Positions 1 through 8,851 of a stretch of 19,937 nucleotides of DNA are shown in pieces; the first letter of the stretch is position 1; each line of letters opens with the position of its first letter. A program made the position numbers and the translations under genes. The notes below the pieces were generated by a model. That model had not been told where the DNA came from, made no database searches, and saw only the letters and a list, made by a program, of their open reading frames with translations. This stretch comes from Auxenochlorella pyrenoidosa (taxonomy: Eukaryota > Chlorophyta > Trebouxiophyceae > Chlorellales > Chlorellaceae): NCBI GenBank assembly GCA_001430745.1, contig KQ482066.1, positions 1,076,233 to 1,096,169 of the forward strand, given 5' to 3'.

Positions 1-56
1 TGGGTGGGTGGGTGTGGAGGGTGTGGGTGGGGGGTTGGGGGTGGGGGTTGGGGGGG
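1..56 (+). repeat. G-run tract, potential G-quadruplex
   Basis: More than eight runs of three or more G are separated by one to four bases, beginning with a GGGT repeat. This fits the general G-quadruplex pattern on the sense strand inside an intron. No function is shown. Confidence 0.6.
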
Positions 57-279
57 CGGCGACAACATCGCCCCAGCGTGCTCTGGCTTGCGCCGCACCT
101 CCCTGCCCACCAGCCATGGCGCACGCACGCTGCTACGCAGTGGCCCAGGCGCGCGACGGCGCTGCTGCGGCTGGGCGTGCTGCCGCTGCCACCGCCGCCG
201 CAACTTTCTTCGCCTGGTGGAGCCGATCAGCGCTGCCCAGCCATGCCACCGGCCTCCCCTGCCCTGCCCTCCCCTGCAG
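1..279 (+). other. 3' part of an intron of the glutamyl-tRNA synthetase gene
   Basis: No coding exon is visible here. The first exon of gene 1 opens at 280 right after a CCCTGCAG acceptor, with a pyrimidine-rich run before it (about 252-277). The first 56 bases are almost only G and T in GGG/GGGG runs. The synthetase needs its whole catalytic N-terminal half upstream, so this is taken as intron and the donor lies left of the window. Confidence 0.7.
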
Positions 280-3146
280 TTCTACATGATCCTCAAGCTG
301 CAGCAGCAGGTGTGGCCGGAGCTGCCGCACGTCCACATCTGGGACTACGCGCGGTGAGCCCCGCGTGCCTGCTTGTGTGCACAGCCCGTCGCACCGCAAC
401 ACAAACTCTGGGCGACACAAGACTACGCGCAGCATGCCTGGCGCCCTTGATGCACCCACACACGCACCCCTCGCCCCATTCCTTACCCACCCCTTTCGGC
501 CCCCACCCCCCACCCCACCCCTCGGGCAGCCTGTCCTTTGTCTACACCGTGCTGTCCAAGCGCAAGCTCACCTGGTTTGTCCAGAACGGCATCGTGGATG
601 GCTGGACCGACCCGCGCATGCCCACGGTGCAGGGCATGCTGCGCCGCGGCTTGCAGCTCGAGGCGCTCAAGGAGTTCATCCTCAGGTGGGCCCGTTTTCT
701 GGCACGAGATGTTCCTGACATGGATGTGCGCCAGGGAGGTGCTCAATGCGTTCAATTTTACGTCCGCACCCCCCCCCCCCCCCCCCTCCTTCCGCCTCTC
801 CTTCTGCAGCCAGGGCGCCTCCAAGAACGTGACCTACCAGGAGTGGGACAAGATCTGGTCCATCAACAAGCGCGTGATCGACCCCGTCTGCCCGCGCCAC
901 ACGGCGGTGGAGACCGAGGGACGGTGAGCTCGGAGCCCCAGCCTCCCCACCCCACCCCCTGCCTGGCCCTGCCTGCCCTGCTAAGCCGCTCGACCCACCT
1001 CGAGCAGGCTTTTGGAGCACACGCCTGTGTGTTGCATGCTGCAACCAAGGAAAAGCAGGCTTGGGCCAGCGCCACGCCTCCCAGGTGCTGCATCAGTGGA
1101 CGACACGGCTACATCCCCTGCTCTGTATCTCCACCCTCTGCAGGGTGCCCGTCACTCTGGCCAACGGCCCCGCCGCCGCCGAGTTTGTGGAGATGCCGCG
1201 GCACGCCAAGTACCCGCCCGCCGGCACCAAGCAGCAGATGCGCAGCAGCACGCTGTGGATAGACCAGGCGGATGCGCAGGTGGGGCCTGGGGGGCCAGGG
1301 CTCGCGCCAGGCTGTACAGCCTGATTCAACCAGTGTTGCGAGGGTTAGTGATTTGAGGGCTCGGCCGTCAGTGCAGGCAGTATCCGTGGATGCCAGCGCC
1401 CCCTGCAGGATGTCTGCAGGGCTCCAAGCAAAGGCTTGGGCTAGCCAGGCTGACAGACTGCAGCATTCCCTGCGCGGTGGCGAGTGCGCAAGGCATGCTG
1501 TTGAACTCCGGGTGTAGTCTGCTCCCCCTGATTTTGCGTCTCATCAATGCCCGCTTGCTCGGATTGCTGTACTGCAGGCCATTGCAGAGGGCGAGGAGGT
1601 GACCCTCATGGGGTGGGGCAACTGCATCATGCGCAAGGTGCACAAGGACGGCAGCGGCGTGGTTACCGCCATCGATGGCGGTGAGGAGGATGGGCTGCTG
1701 GCATGCTGCTGTCGCCTGCCATGGGGCTGGCATCCGGCTGTTGCCTGCCGTGGCGAAGCAGATCGCCCACCGCTGCATGCACATGCCTGAACACTGGCCC
1801 TGAACACCGGCGATGGCATGCTGGTCCAGCCCCTGCGCGGCCACGGAGGCGGCGAGCGCTTTGCCAGCTGCTCAGCTGCTGGCGCTGCGGCCATCGCCAC
1901 AGCCGGGCGCGCCCTGCCAACGGCGGCGCCCGCCTGAAACCGCTGCGGTCAACCATGCCTGGCCACTGGTCAAGGGCGCCCCGCTGCTGCCTACTTTTCG
2001 TGATTTTTTAGGAATTCCTTAGTTTCTTATTCGCAGAGCTGCACCTGGAGGGCGACTTCAAGAAGACCAAGCTCAAGCTGACGTGGCTGGCGCAGAGCGA
2101 CGAGTGCCCAGCCATGGAGCTGCAGGTGGGGGGGCATGCACCTCTGCAGTGCTCGCACCTCTGCAGTGCTCGGGCCGGGCTCCTTCCCTTGTGCACCCCA
2201 TGCACCCGCTTGTGCGCTCGTGCCGCAGCCTCCCCGCCGCAGCCGGGGCTGCTGCGCCGCCCCATGCATCACCCGGGCGCCCGCCAACGCGCGGCCTTGC
2301 GCACCCGCGTTTCCTGAAGGGTGCCTGCCCCCCCTGCCCCGCCCCGCCCCCCGTCCCGCCCTGCCCCGCCGCCCCGCAGCACTTTGGCTACCTGGTGACC
2401 AAGCGCAAGCTGGAGGAGGAGGACAGCTTTGAGGACCACGTCAACCGGCACTCGGCAAGCGCCGCCGCGCTGCGCCGCACCTGCTTTGCACGCTCTTCTC
2501 CCCTGCACTGCCCTGCATGCTCTCGCCCCTGCGTTGCACGGCGGCGGCAAGGGGCCGCTGCATGCTATGCACTGCCCAGGCAGCATGTCGCCCTTATCCT
2601 GCTCGGTGCCCTCAAGATGTCAGTTCTGGGTGCTGGCCTGGAATGGCTGCGCACGTTGGAGGCGAAGACTGGGCTGGGGCAGCACCCCACACCCACACCT
2701 AAGCGGCCCATGTGCGATCACCCGCCATGTGTTCTGAGCTGTGTCCCTGGCCTCTGGCTCTGCAGAAGACGGTTGCGCCGGCGGTGGGCGACGCCAACAT
2801 GCGCAGCCTGAAGCAGGGCGAGGTCATCCAGGTGCGCGCCCTGCGACCGCTCTATTAATGACAGGGCAGCACGGTTGTAAAATGCGCTGGCAAGCCCCTT
2901 GTTCGTAAAGCCATGGACCCATGCCATGTTGACACCTAGGTCTGCCCACTCTCGACCTGCCCAGCCTCTGTGCCCACCCTCGACGCGCCCGCCCTCTGTG
3001 CCCACCCCCGTGCCGCGCCGCCGCAGCTGGAGCGCAAGGGCTACTTCATTGTGGACGTGCCCTTTGACCCGCAGCAGCCGCAGCAGCCCATGGTGCTGCT
3101 TAACATCCCTGACGGCCGCGCCAAGAGCATGCCCGGCATGGCGTGA
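280..3146 (+). CDS. Glutamyl-tRNA synthetase, cytosolic/eukaryotic type (5' partial)
   Basis: The enzyme charges tRNA-Glu with glutamate in the cytosol (class I synthetase). Exons seen: 280-353, 530-685, 810-923, 1144-1279, 1578-1680, 2037-2125, 2380-2454, 2766-2831, 3027-3146. They join in frame to 310 residues plus a TGA stop. Exon 1 begins [10 protein letters not shown] and leads into HIWDYARLSF. The KMSKS-class loop reads [11 protein letters not shown] (549-581), the glutamate-type form of eukaryotic and archaeal GluRS rather than the VMSKRKL of GlnRS. The exon at 810 carries QGASKN and WDKIWSINK followed by [11 protein letters not shown], also typical of plant cytosolic GluRS. The rest is the beta-barrel anticodon-binding domain, ending with [15 protein letters not shown] and a short tail with no WHEP or EMAPII appendix. 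Plant cytosolic GluRS has about 720 residues, so somewhat over half of the protein is missing upstream. The intron after 2454 has a GC donor. Confidence 0.95.
769..786 (+). repeat. C(18) homopolymer in the polypyrimidine tract of an intron
   Basis: Eighteen consecutive C residues precede the acceptor CTTCTGCAG at 801-809 in gene 1. The run serves as polypyrimidine tract and is a likely length-variable or sequencing-error-prone site. Confidence 0.9.
2139..2172 (+). repeat. Perfect 17-bp tandem duplication in an intron
   Basis: The unit CACCTCTGCAGTGCTCG occurs twice in direct succession (2139-2155 and 2156-2172), in the intron after the 2037-2125 exon of gene 1. Each copy contains a CTGCAG that looks like an acceptor, but the conserved protein picks the acceptor at 2379. 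Confidence 0.9.
2455..2765 (+). other. GC-AG intron of the GluRS gene
   Basis: The exon ends ...AACCGGCACTCG and the intron opens GCAAGC; the acceptor is CTCTGCAG before AAGACGGTT. Both sides are in phase 0. Conserved synthetase sequence lies on both sides ([20 protein letters not shown] before, [13 protein letters not shown] after). The nearest upstream GT in phase (CTG then GTGACC) would delete conserved residues. Confidence 0.8.
2951..3006 (+). repeat. Imperfect 28-bp tandem repeat, two copies
   Basis: Units 2951-2978 and 2979-3006 both start CTCGAC and end CCTCTGTGCCCACC; the middle eight bases differ in part. They lie just before the last acceptor of gene 1 and extend its pyrimidine-rich tract. 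Confidence 0.85.
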
Positions 3147-3638
3147 GGCGGCCAGTTGGCGGCGTGCAGGCTTTGGCACGGCCCCGGCTGTGGCTTGCTG
3201 CTACCCTTGACCACTGCCAGCTGCGTGCGTCTCTGGCATTCATCTTTTGCATCAGTCACCTTGAAGGGGTGCCGGGTGCTGCAAGGCAGGCAGTCGAAAA
3301 GCTCACGGAAGCCGAGGTATAGCCGGGAAAGCAAGCAGAGACGAGGAGAACCGGGGTGGAGCAGGGAGGCAGGGCATCACAGAAGAATCGGGGGTGCCCG
3401 GAGGGCTGCAGGGCTGTGCACCAGGCAGGCATGCGTGGTTGGGCGATTGCTGTTCTTCGAGGTCTGCGGCAGTGCTGCATAAGAAATTTGGGAAGCGATG
3501 TGTGCGGGGTTGGGTGTATCGTGTTTGTCTAGTGCTAGCTGACTTGACACTGCCTATTTTGTGAGAGCCAAAAGATTGTGCGCATCTCACACGCAGGCTG
3601 GACCGCGTGGCATGCTGGCATCGGCAAGTGCCGTGCTG
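3147..3638. other. Convergent intergenic region, 3' UTRs of genes 1 and 2
   Basis: This is 492 bp between two stop codons that face each other. Base composition drops in GC towards 3480-3590. I saw no coding exon, RNA gene or exact TGTAA signal on either strand; a TGCAA variant occurs near 3279 on the plus strand. The poly(A) sites are therefore not placed. Confidence 0.7.
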
Positions 3639-5244
3639 CTACTGCTGCGGCAGCGGGACCGTCGTCCACTCAATGTCCTGCAGCGCGCAAGGGGCAGCAG
3701 CAGGGGCCAGACTTAGGTATTGCGCGCACAGGAAGGCAGGTAGGCAGGCCAGCCCACGGCGCTGACAGGCGGCGCTGGCATGCCGGAGAAATGTACTCGC
3801 CCGCCAGCCAGGCCAGGCTCCCTCCAAGTGGGCAGCCGGGGAGCGGCGGCAGCAGTGAGGCCCAGCCTCACCAACACTGAATAACCAGCAGCAGGGCCTC
3901 ACCAAGACGGTGGCGTTGCCCACAGGGGCGTCCCGCAGGCGGAACGCGTCTGCCTCCAGCGCCACAGCGTCGCCGCTGAACTGCGAGCACTCCAGGCTCA
4001 TGCGCACGCGGAAGTGGGTGCCCTCCACCTGCGGGGGCCCAGAGAGGGGCGAGGGGCGACCCAGGTGTGAGGTGCCGATTCCCGCCCCAGCGGCGCTCAA
4101 GCCAGCACTTTGGGTCCATGCTAATGTGGGATGCCCACACAAGTGGGCGGGCGCCCACCACCCGTGAGCAGAGCGCGCAGGTAGGGTATGCACGGCGTGC
4201 AGATAGCACAAGCAGGGTGTGGGGTGAGGCGGGCTGGAAGAGGGGGCTGAGCCTCAGCAACGACAACCAGACACAGATGTGGTGGGCAGGGCGGCCAAGC
4301 AGCGCCACATGGATACCTTGAAAGTGGGCGCAAGGAACGAGCCACAACACACGGCGCGGCGCGCTGGCCCGCTGCTGCGGGCACTGCCTCACCTCGCCCG
4401 TTGCTGGGTCGGCCACGTCTGGCTGCTGGCAGGCGTTGAGGGGGGTGGGCAGGTAGTCGCCCTCGCACAGCGCCTGCATGTCGGGCAGAGCAGGCGCAGC
4501 AGGCGTTGGACGCTCGGCGGGCTCGCTGGCAGGAGGGCGGGGGTCGGGCAGGGTGAACTAGGTGGCCCAGGCTGCTTGACGCAGTGCCGATCTGGGCCTG
4601 ACATGGTCCGCCCAGTGAACGCAGACTGCCATAAGTTGCTGCCAGCTGCTGGGACCCAACAGGCGCGGCCGGATCTAGGCGCAGCAAGCAGCGCATGGGA
4701 GCCGGGAGACGTGTGGAAATACAAGAGCGGGTGGGCCTCAGGCGCGGCGCGGCCGCACCTGCCAGTAGCTCGCGTTGCCCTCTGCCGCCACAAACGCGTC
4801 TGCCACCGCCGCCACCACATCTATCAGGTCCGGATTCATCAGGTCCACCGGTACAGTGTAGCCGTCAGGGTCGGTGGCATTGCACTCAGAGGCGCTGAGC
4901 GCATCCAGCGGCGGCAGCATCGGCCCATCGGGCGCCAGAGCGCCGCTGGCTGTCGCGGGGCTGGGGCTGGGGCTGGGCGTGTCAGCAGCCAGGTCGCCGA
5001 GCGCATCCTGCTCCTGCTGCGCCGTGCAGGGGATCGGCTTGGTGCCCTCAAATGCGGCGCTGGTGCCGTTGCACGAGGAGTCGGGGACGGCGTCCGCCAT
5101 CCCGCCGGCGTCTGCGCCGTCCAGTGCCTTGGCGGCCACCTGCCCCGTGAGGCCCGTCCCGCCGCTCCCCACGCCGTTGGCCGTAGCTACCGTCGCGCAG
5201 GCCAGCAGCAAGCACAGGCAAGCCGCCGGGGCCCCTGCCGGCAT
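3639..5244 (-). CDS. Predicted secreted protein of unknown function (4 exons)
   Basis: I do not recognise the family. Exons on the minus strand: 5244-4759, 4473-4393, 4028-3903, 3677-3639. All joins are phase 0 with GT donors and give 243 residues ending PLPQQ then TAG. The start is the first ATG in the open frame (5244); upstream in that frame there is only a GTG at 5322. Residues 1 to about 22 form a classic signal peptide: a short polar start, the core CLCLLLACATV, and a likely cut after VATA. A Pro/Ser/Ala-rich spacer follows, with PSPSPSP near residue 90. Four N-glycosylation sequons (NGT, NAT, NAS, NAT) and six cysteines in the mature part suggest a disulphide-bonded glycoprotein outside the cell or in the lumen. 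The second half reads as a helix (DLIDVVAAVADAFVAAEG) followed by beta strands (HFRVRMSLEC, AVALEADAF, VLDIEW). No membrane segment follows the signal peptide. Confidence 0.75.
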
Positions 5245-5918
5245 AGCGGACACTGCACTCAGGCGGCGAGAGGAGCGCGGAACTAGTTTCTGAAATGTGC
5301 ACGAATCGTTATGCGCCAGCACCTCGCCAGCCCGTCAACAACAAGGCGCTCAAAAAGGACGCCCACCTCTGCAGAAGACCCGTGATCCGCTTGTACTCCG
5401 CGCAACAATCAACAATGAATGGCGAGGCAGCTCCGATCAGCACGGCTCGATTCTCTGATGGCACGTCGCGACGCAGCATGTGGCCAAAGCCAGCGGGCAG
5501 TCACATGTGCCTCTCCAGGCCAATGCCACAGTAAGCTGCGCCCCAGGCTGAATGAAATTCCCGACACCAGGTGACTGCAGCACTTTATGGTATGTATGGG
5601 GTGGTCTGTAGCAAAAATGCCCGCAGTGCAGGTTGTCCTGAGCCAAGGAAAGTGACGGCATCAAACACCTGCTGCTCATGTCCTTGCAAAGTTCCTTCTG
5701 TTTGCAACTGCTTGTCCGTAATGTGGGGGCCATCAAGCGAATAAGGAGCAAATCAGAGAGAGCCGAGGGTTTGGAGCTGGGTCGGCAAAGGACCATGCAA
5801 ACAAAGCATGCTGCCCTTCCTCCCCAGCTGGGCACTACGAGTCCTGCGCCACGAGGCTGCCACATCTGGAGCTCCAGCTGTTAACAGAATTGCTTGCTAC
5901 GGCTGCAGCAGGGAAGAC
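5245..5918. other. Intergenic: promoter/5' UTR of gene 2 and 3' UTR of gene 3
   Basis: This is 674 bp between the start of gene 2 and the stop of gene 3, both on the minus strand. GC content is lower than in the genes, with A-rich stretches near 5340-5420 and 5730-5760. No convincing exon, TATA box or exact TGTAA signal (TTACA on this strand) was seen. Confidence 0.6.
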
Positions 5919-6063
5919 CTAGCGCCCAGACCGCCGCTTGCCTTGCTGTCGCCTGGCAGTGCCGGCTTGTGTCTGCTGCGGCGCCCCTGCCGTCGCTCCG
6001 CTTGCAGCCCCGCCTCCCAGCGGCTGCAGCCAGTCTTCCCAACTCTTGGGCTCTGCAAGTGCC

Positions 6064-6096
<33 letters not shown>

Positions 6097-8489
6097 GCTG
6101 CCGCTGTCGCTGCGGACGGCCTCTTGCGCTTGCGGGCTGGCCCGCCCAGTGCTGTCTGGCCAGCAGGCTGCGCTGCTGAACCGGCTGCTGCTGTCGTAGC
6201 TGCGCCTCCTGCCCCTGCTGCTACACTTGCCTGCTTGGGCGCAGCACAGGCGGTCACTGGTGCGTGCAGGGTGGTTGTGTTCGCCGGGGCTGCCGCCACT
6301 GCCACAGACAGGAATGCTGGCTTTGGTGCCGCTGCTGCCGCCACGGGCACAAAGGCTGGCCGGACTGCAGGCGCAGCTGCCGCGTCAGGTGCCGCGCCGA
6401 CGCCTGCTGGCGCTGCAACAGCGGGCGACACCTGATGCAGGGCTGCCGCCTGGGCTGGCTGCGCTGCCGCCGGCTGTTGTTCCCGTGGTGCTGCTGCTGC
6501 CAGGAGTGTTGCTCCCTGCGACGCTGATCGCAGCGCGGGCGGCACACCGGCAGGATTTTGACCAAGCGGGTCAGCCTTTTGGCGCTTGGCGCCGCTTCTA
6601 GGCTGGCTGGCAAGGGGTCCCAGGCCTGCGGCAGCGCGGCGGTACAGGTGGCCCCTCGCCTCCCCCTCCATCAGCGAGGCCACAGTGCCAGCCGCGTCCA
6701 CCTCAGGCGCGCTATCCTCCACTACCCCAAGCAGCGGCAGCAAGGGTACTCCCGCCGCCGCCGCCGCTGCCGCCGCCGCCGCCACAGGGGCTGGCTCTGG
6801 CGCAGCAGCCGTTTCCGCCGCTGCAGGGGCGGCGACGGCGGCCTTGCCAGCGGCTGCAGCAAAGGCGTCCCTCGAGATGGGCACCCCTCGGTCCTCGACC
6901 ACCGCCAGCACCGGCGCTGCCGTTCCAGCCTGCTTGCTGCGCTGCTTGCCGCGGCGCTGCGGCGCTCCTCCTGCTGCTTCTGCTGCTGCGGGCTGCTCTT
7001 CCAGCACCACTGCCGAGGCCGGGGCTGCGGGCGAGCCTTCGCAAACAACATGCAGCGCGTAGCGATCGCACGCTGCGGCAGCCTGCACTGCCAGGCCATC
7101 CCCAGCCGGGCAGGGCACTGGCTCAAGGCAGGGAAGGCCGCGCCGCCACTGCGCACGCAGCAGCTGCGGCAGCGCCTCCCTGCCCACTGCATACGGGTGC
7201 GTGCCGCCCTCTACCGTTGGTGCTGCTGCAACGGCCACAGAGGCACCGTCATCGCTGGCAGTCGGCGGCAGCAGGGCTGCCACCTCTGCAAGGGTATTGT
7301 ATGCGCGCACTGCATCCAGAAGCAGCTGGCCGGCCAGCACCTGCAGCAGGCAGGGCTGGCAGGGAGAGAAGAAGTCAGGTACCCGGCAACCTCCTGCGGG
7401 GCGCAGCGTCCTGGAATGCTGCAGATGCAGCAGGCGACTGCGGCGATACGCCGCGGCAGTGGCACTGCAAACAAGCCAGCAGTCAGGGCGACAGTACAAC
7501 AGCAATGGCGGCAGCATGACAGAAAGGGCGGCGGCTGCTGCCGTCGCACCTGGATGCGCGCCAGCGCCGCCAGGGCGGTGAGGCACAGGGGCATGAAGAA
7601 GGAGTGGGCCAGCTGGGCCAGCAGCTGCAGCGAGGCGCGCTGCACAGCCCGCGCCAGCTGCTCGATGAGCTGGCAGGCCGTGACCAGCGTGCGCAGCACG
7701 CCCGCCGCCGCCTGGTGGCTGGGCACGCTCCGCTGGTCGCCGCTGCAGGGGATGGCGGGCAGCGGGCATCAAAGCGTGAAGGGCGTAGGCTCAACTGCTG
7801 CTGCGACGGCAGCTAGCGATGAAGCTTCATCACTGCTTCACAACATGCAACATGCATAAGGGCATCGCATGCGCCGATCGTCCAGATGCTCCCCGCCTCG
7901 CGCAGCTCACCCGTATGCCATGAGCACGCTGCCCCTGGGAAGGGAGCCTCGCTGCTGCGCCGCCGCCAGCGCCTCGTGCAGCGCCCCCACCCGGCGGTCA
8001 AGCTGCTGCGAGCGCAGCAGGCCCAGCAGGCGGCGCACCTGCGGGCACGGGGGGCATCAGCACTGTCAGCTAGAGGGTTCGAAGAAGCGCCTGGACAAAG
8101 CATGCAGGTGACCTACCCAGTGGCAAGCAGGGTGCAGGTGCACACACCTCGTGCAGGCGCTGGAAGTGCTGCGCCCCGCGGTGCTGGTTGGCGTTCTTGT
8201 ACAGCAGCTTCTCCAGCAGCTGAGCCTCCAGCCAGAGGTCTGGGCGCGCCAGCGCAGCCTGCAGCAGGCGAGGACGGGTGTCGCCTGCGCTAAGCGGTGA
8301 CGCTTCCGCCGCCAGTCACTTCATACATGCATGCGGCCCTCGCGGTGCTCAATCGACTGCTATGAGACTCGCCTGCAGGTGAGCAGTGCTGCTAGCGCCC
8401 GCCAGGGCCGCTGCCCACTCGGGTCCCACGACACATTCTACCCGCTCTAAGACTGGCACTGCAGCAGACATTGGCGAAGATTCTAGCAT
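5919..8489 (-). CDS. NEPRO-like nucleolar protein (RNase MRP Rmp1-related N-terminal domain)
   Basis: Exons on the minus strand: 8489-8373, 8258-8148, 8038-7911, 7742-7550, 7340-5919. Joined, they give 656 residues ending GKRRSGR then TAG. The N-terminal helical domain covers about residues 1-210. Its hallmark is LLEKLLYKNANQHRGAQHF (residues 53-71), followed by RRLLGLLRSQQLD. The K-N-x-N-Q-H-R signature is shared by NEPRO (nucleolus and neural progenitor protein) and the fungal RNase MRP subunit Rmp1. From family knowledge these act in the nucleolus in rRNA processing; that role here is inferred. A second helical stretch (HQAAAGVLRTLVTACQLIEQ onward) follows. Residues from about 270 are low-complexity, Ala/Pro-rich, with Q9 at 600-608 and basic clusters KQRSKQ, RKRKRP and RRQQGKRR that fit nuclear/nucleolar targeting. 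Human NEPRO is 567 residues, so the length fits. Start 8489 is the first ATG in frame; a second lies at 8471. The first intron has a GC donor and exon 1 is the least certain exon. Confidence 0.82.
6066..6092 (-). repeat. (CAG)9 polyglutamine tract
   Basis: Nine pure CAG codons (CTG on the plus strand) encode Q600-Q608 of the NEPRO-like protein. The uninterrupted codon repeat is a likely length polymorphism. Confidence 0.9.
8259..8372 (-). other. GC-AG intron 1 of the NEPRO-like gene
   Basis: The exon ends CACCTGCAG and the intron opens GCGAGT; the acceptor is CTGCTGCAG before GCTGCGCTG. Both sides are phase 0. The nearby GT (inside GCGAGT) would be phase 1 and breaks the frame. Support is weaker than for the kinase introns because exon 1 is not in a well-conserved region. 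Confidence 0.6.
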
Positions 8490-8851
8490 CAACGCGACTA
8501 GGCGCTCTCGAAATTGACAACTGAATGTGCAGCAGTGTGGCAGCTGCCGTGCGTGCTGAGCCCGAGCCCCCTTCTTCGGCAATCGCAGAACGGCGATCTC
8601 CGCGGCATCTGCGATCGAAGCGGCAGCGGCGTAGCGGCGCAGCGGCAGACCATGGACTTCAGTTGAACAGGCAGCCCTGCCACTGCGCTGCTTGGGCGCC
8701 GCAGCTCACGTTCAGGGGGTCTCAACAGCATCTTTTTGTCAGCTCAGCTCGATAGAATACCGCCGAGCGCCCAGTAGGTGCCCTCGGCTCGGTGTGACAG
8801 CCCCAGCTGCTGCCAGCTGCTTTAAGGCAGAGCACTCGCCAGGGAGCTGCC
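8490..8851. promoter_or_regulatory. Divergent promoter region between the NEPRO-like gene and MPS1
   Basis: Only 362 bp separate the two ATGs, so both promoters and 5' UTRs must fit here unless there are untranslated exons. I see no TATA box. The strand carries GCGGC/GTAGCGGCGCAGCGG repeats near 8617-8650 and a slightly less GC-rich part near 8720-8765. Confidence 0.6.

Noticed and set aside
530..923. Glutaminyl- rather than glutamyl-tRNA synthetase
   Set aside because: The loop reads [11 protein letters not shown] with QGASKN and [18 protein letters not shown], which are glutamate-enzyme features of plants and algae.
2876..2880. TGTAA inside gene 1
   Set aside because: It lies in the last intron, before the conserved final exon at 3027, so it is not the mRNA's normal poly(A) signal.
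4279..5286. Plus-strand open frame of about 335 codons
   Set aside because: It runs antisense across exons and introns of the secreted-protein gene, whose signal peptide, sequons and clean phase-0 joins are more convincing.
5245..5322. Upstream extension of gene 2 starting with a GTG at 5322
   Set aside because: A GTG start is not expected in a nuclear gene, and the ATG at 5244 gives a textbook signal peptide.
6558..7859. Plus-strand open frame of about 433 codons
   Set aside because: It lies antisense to the NEPRO-like gene and crosses its exon borders; the translation is Arg/Cys-rich with no recognisable domain.
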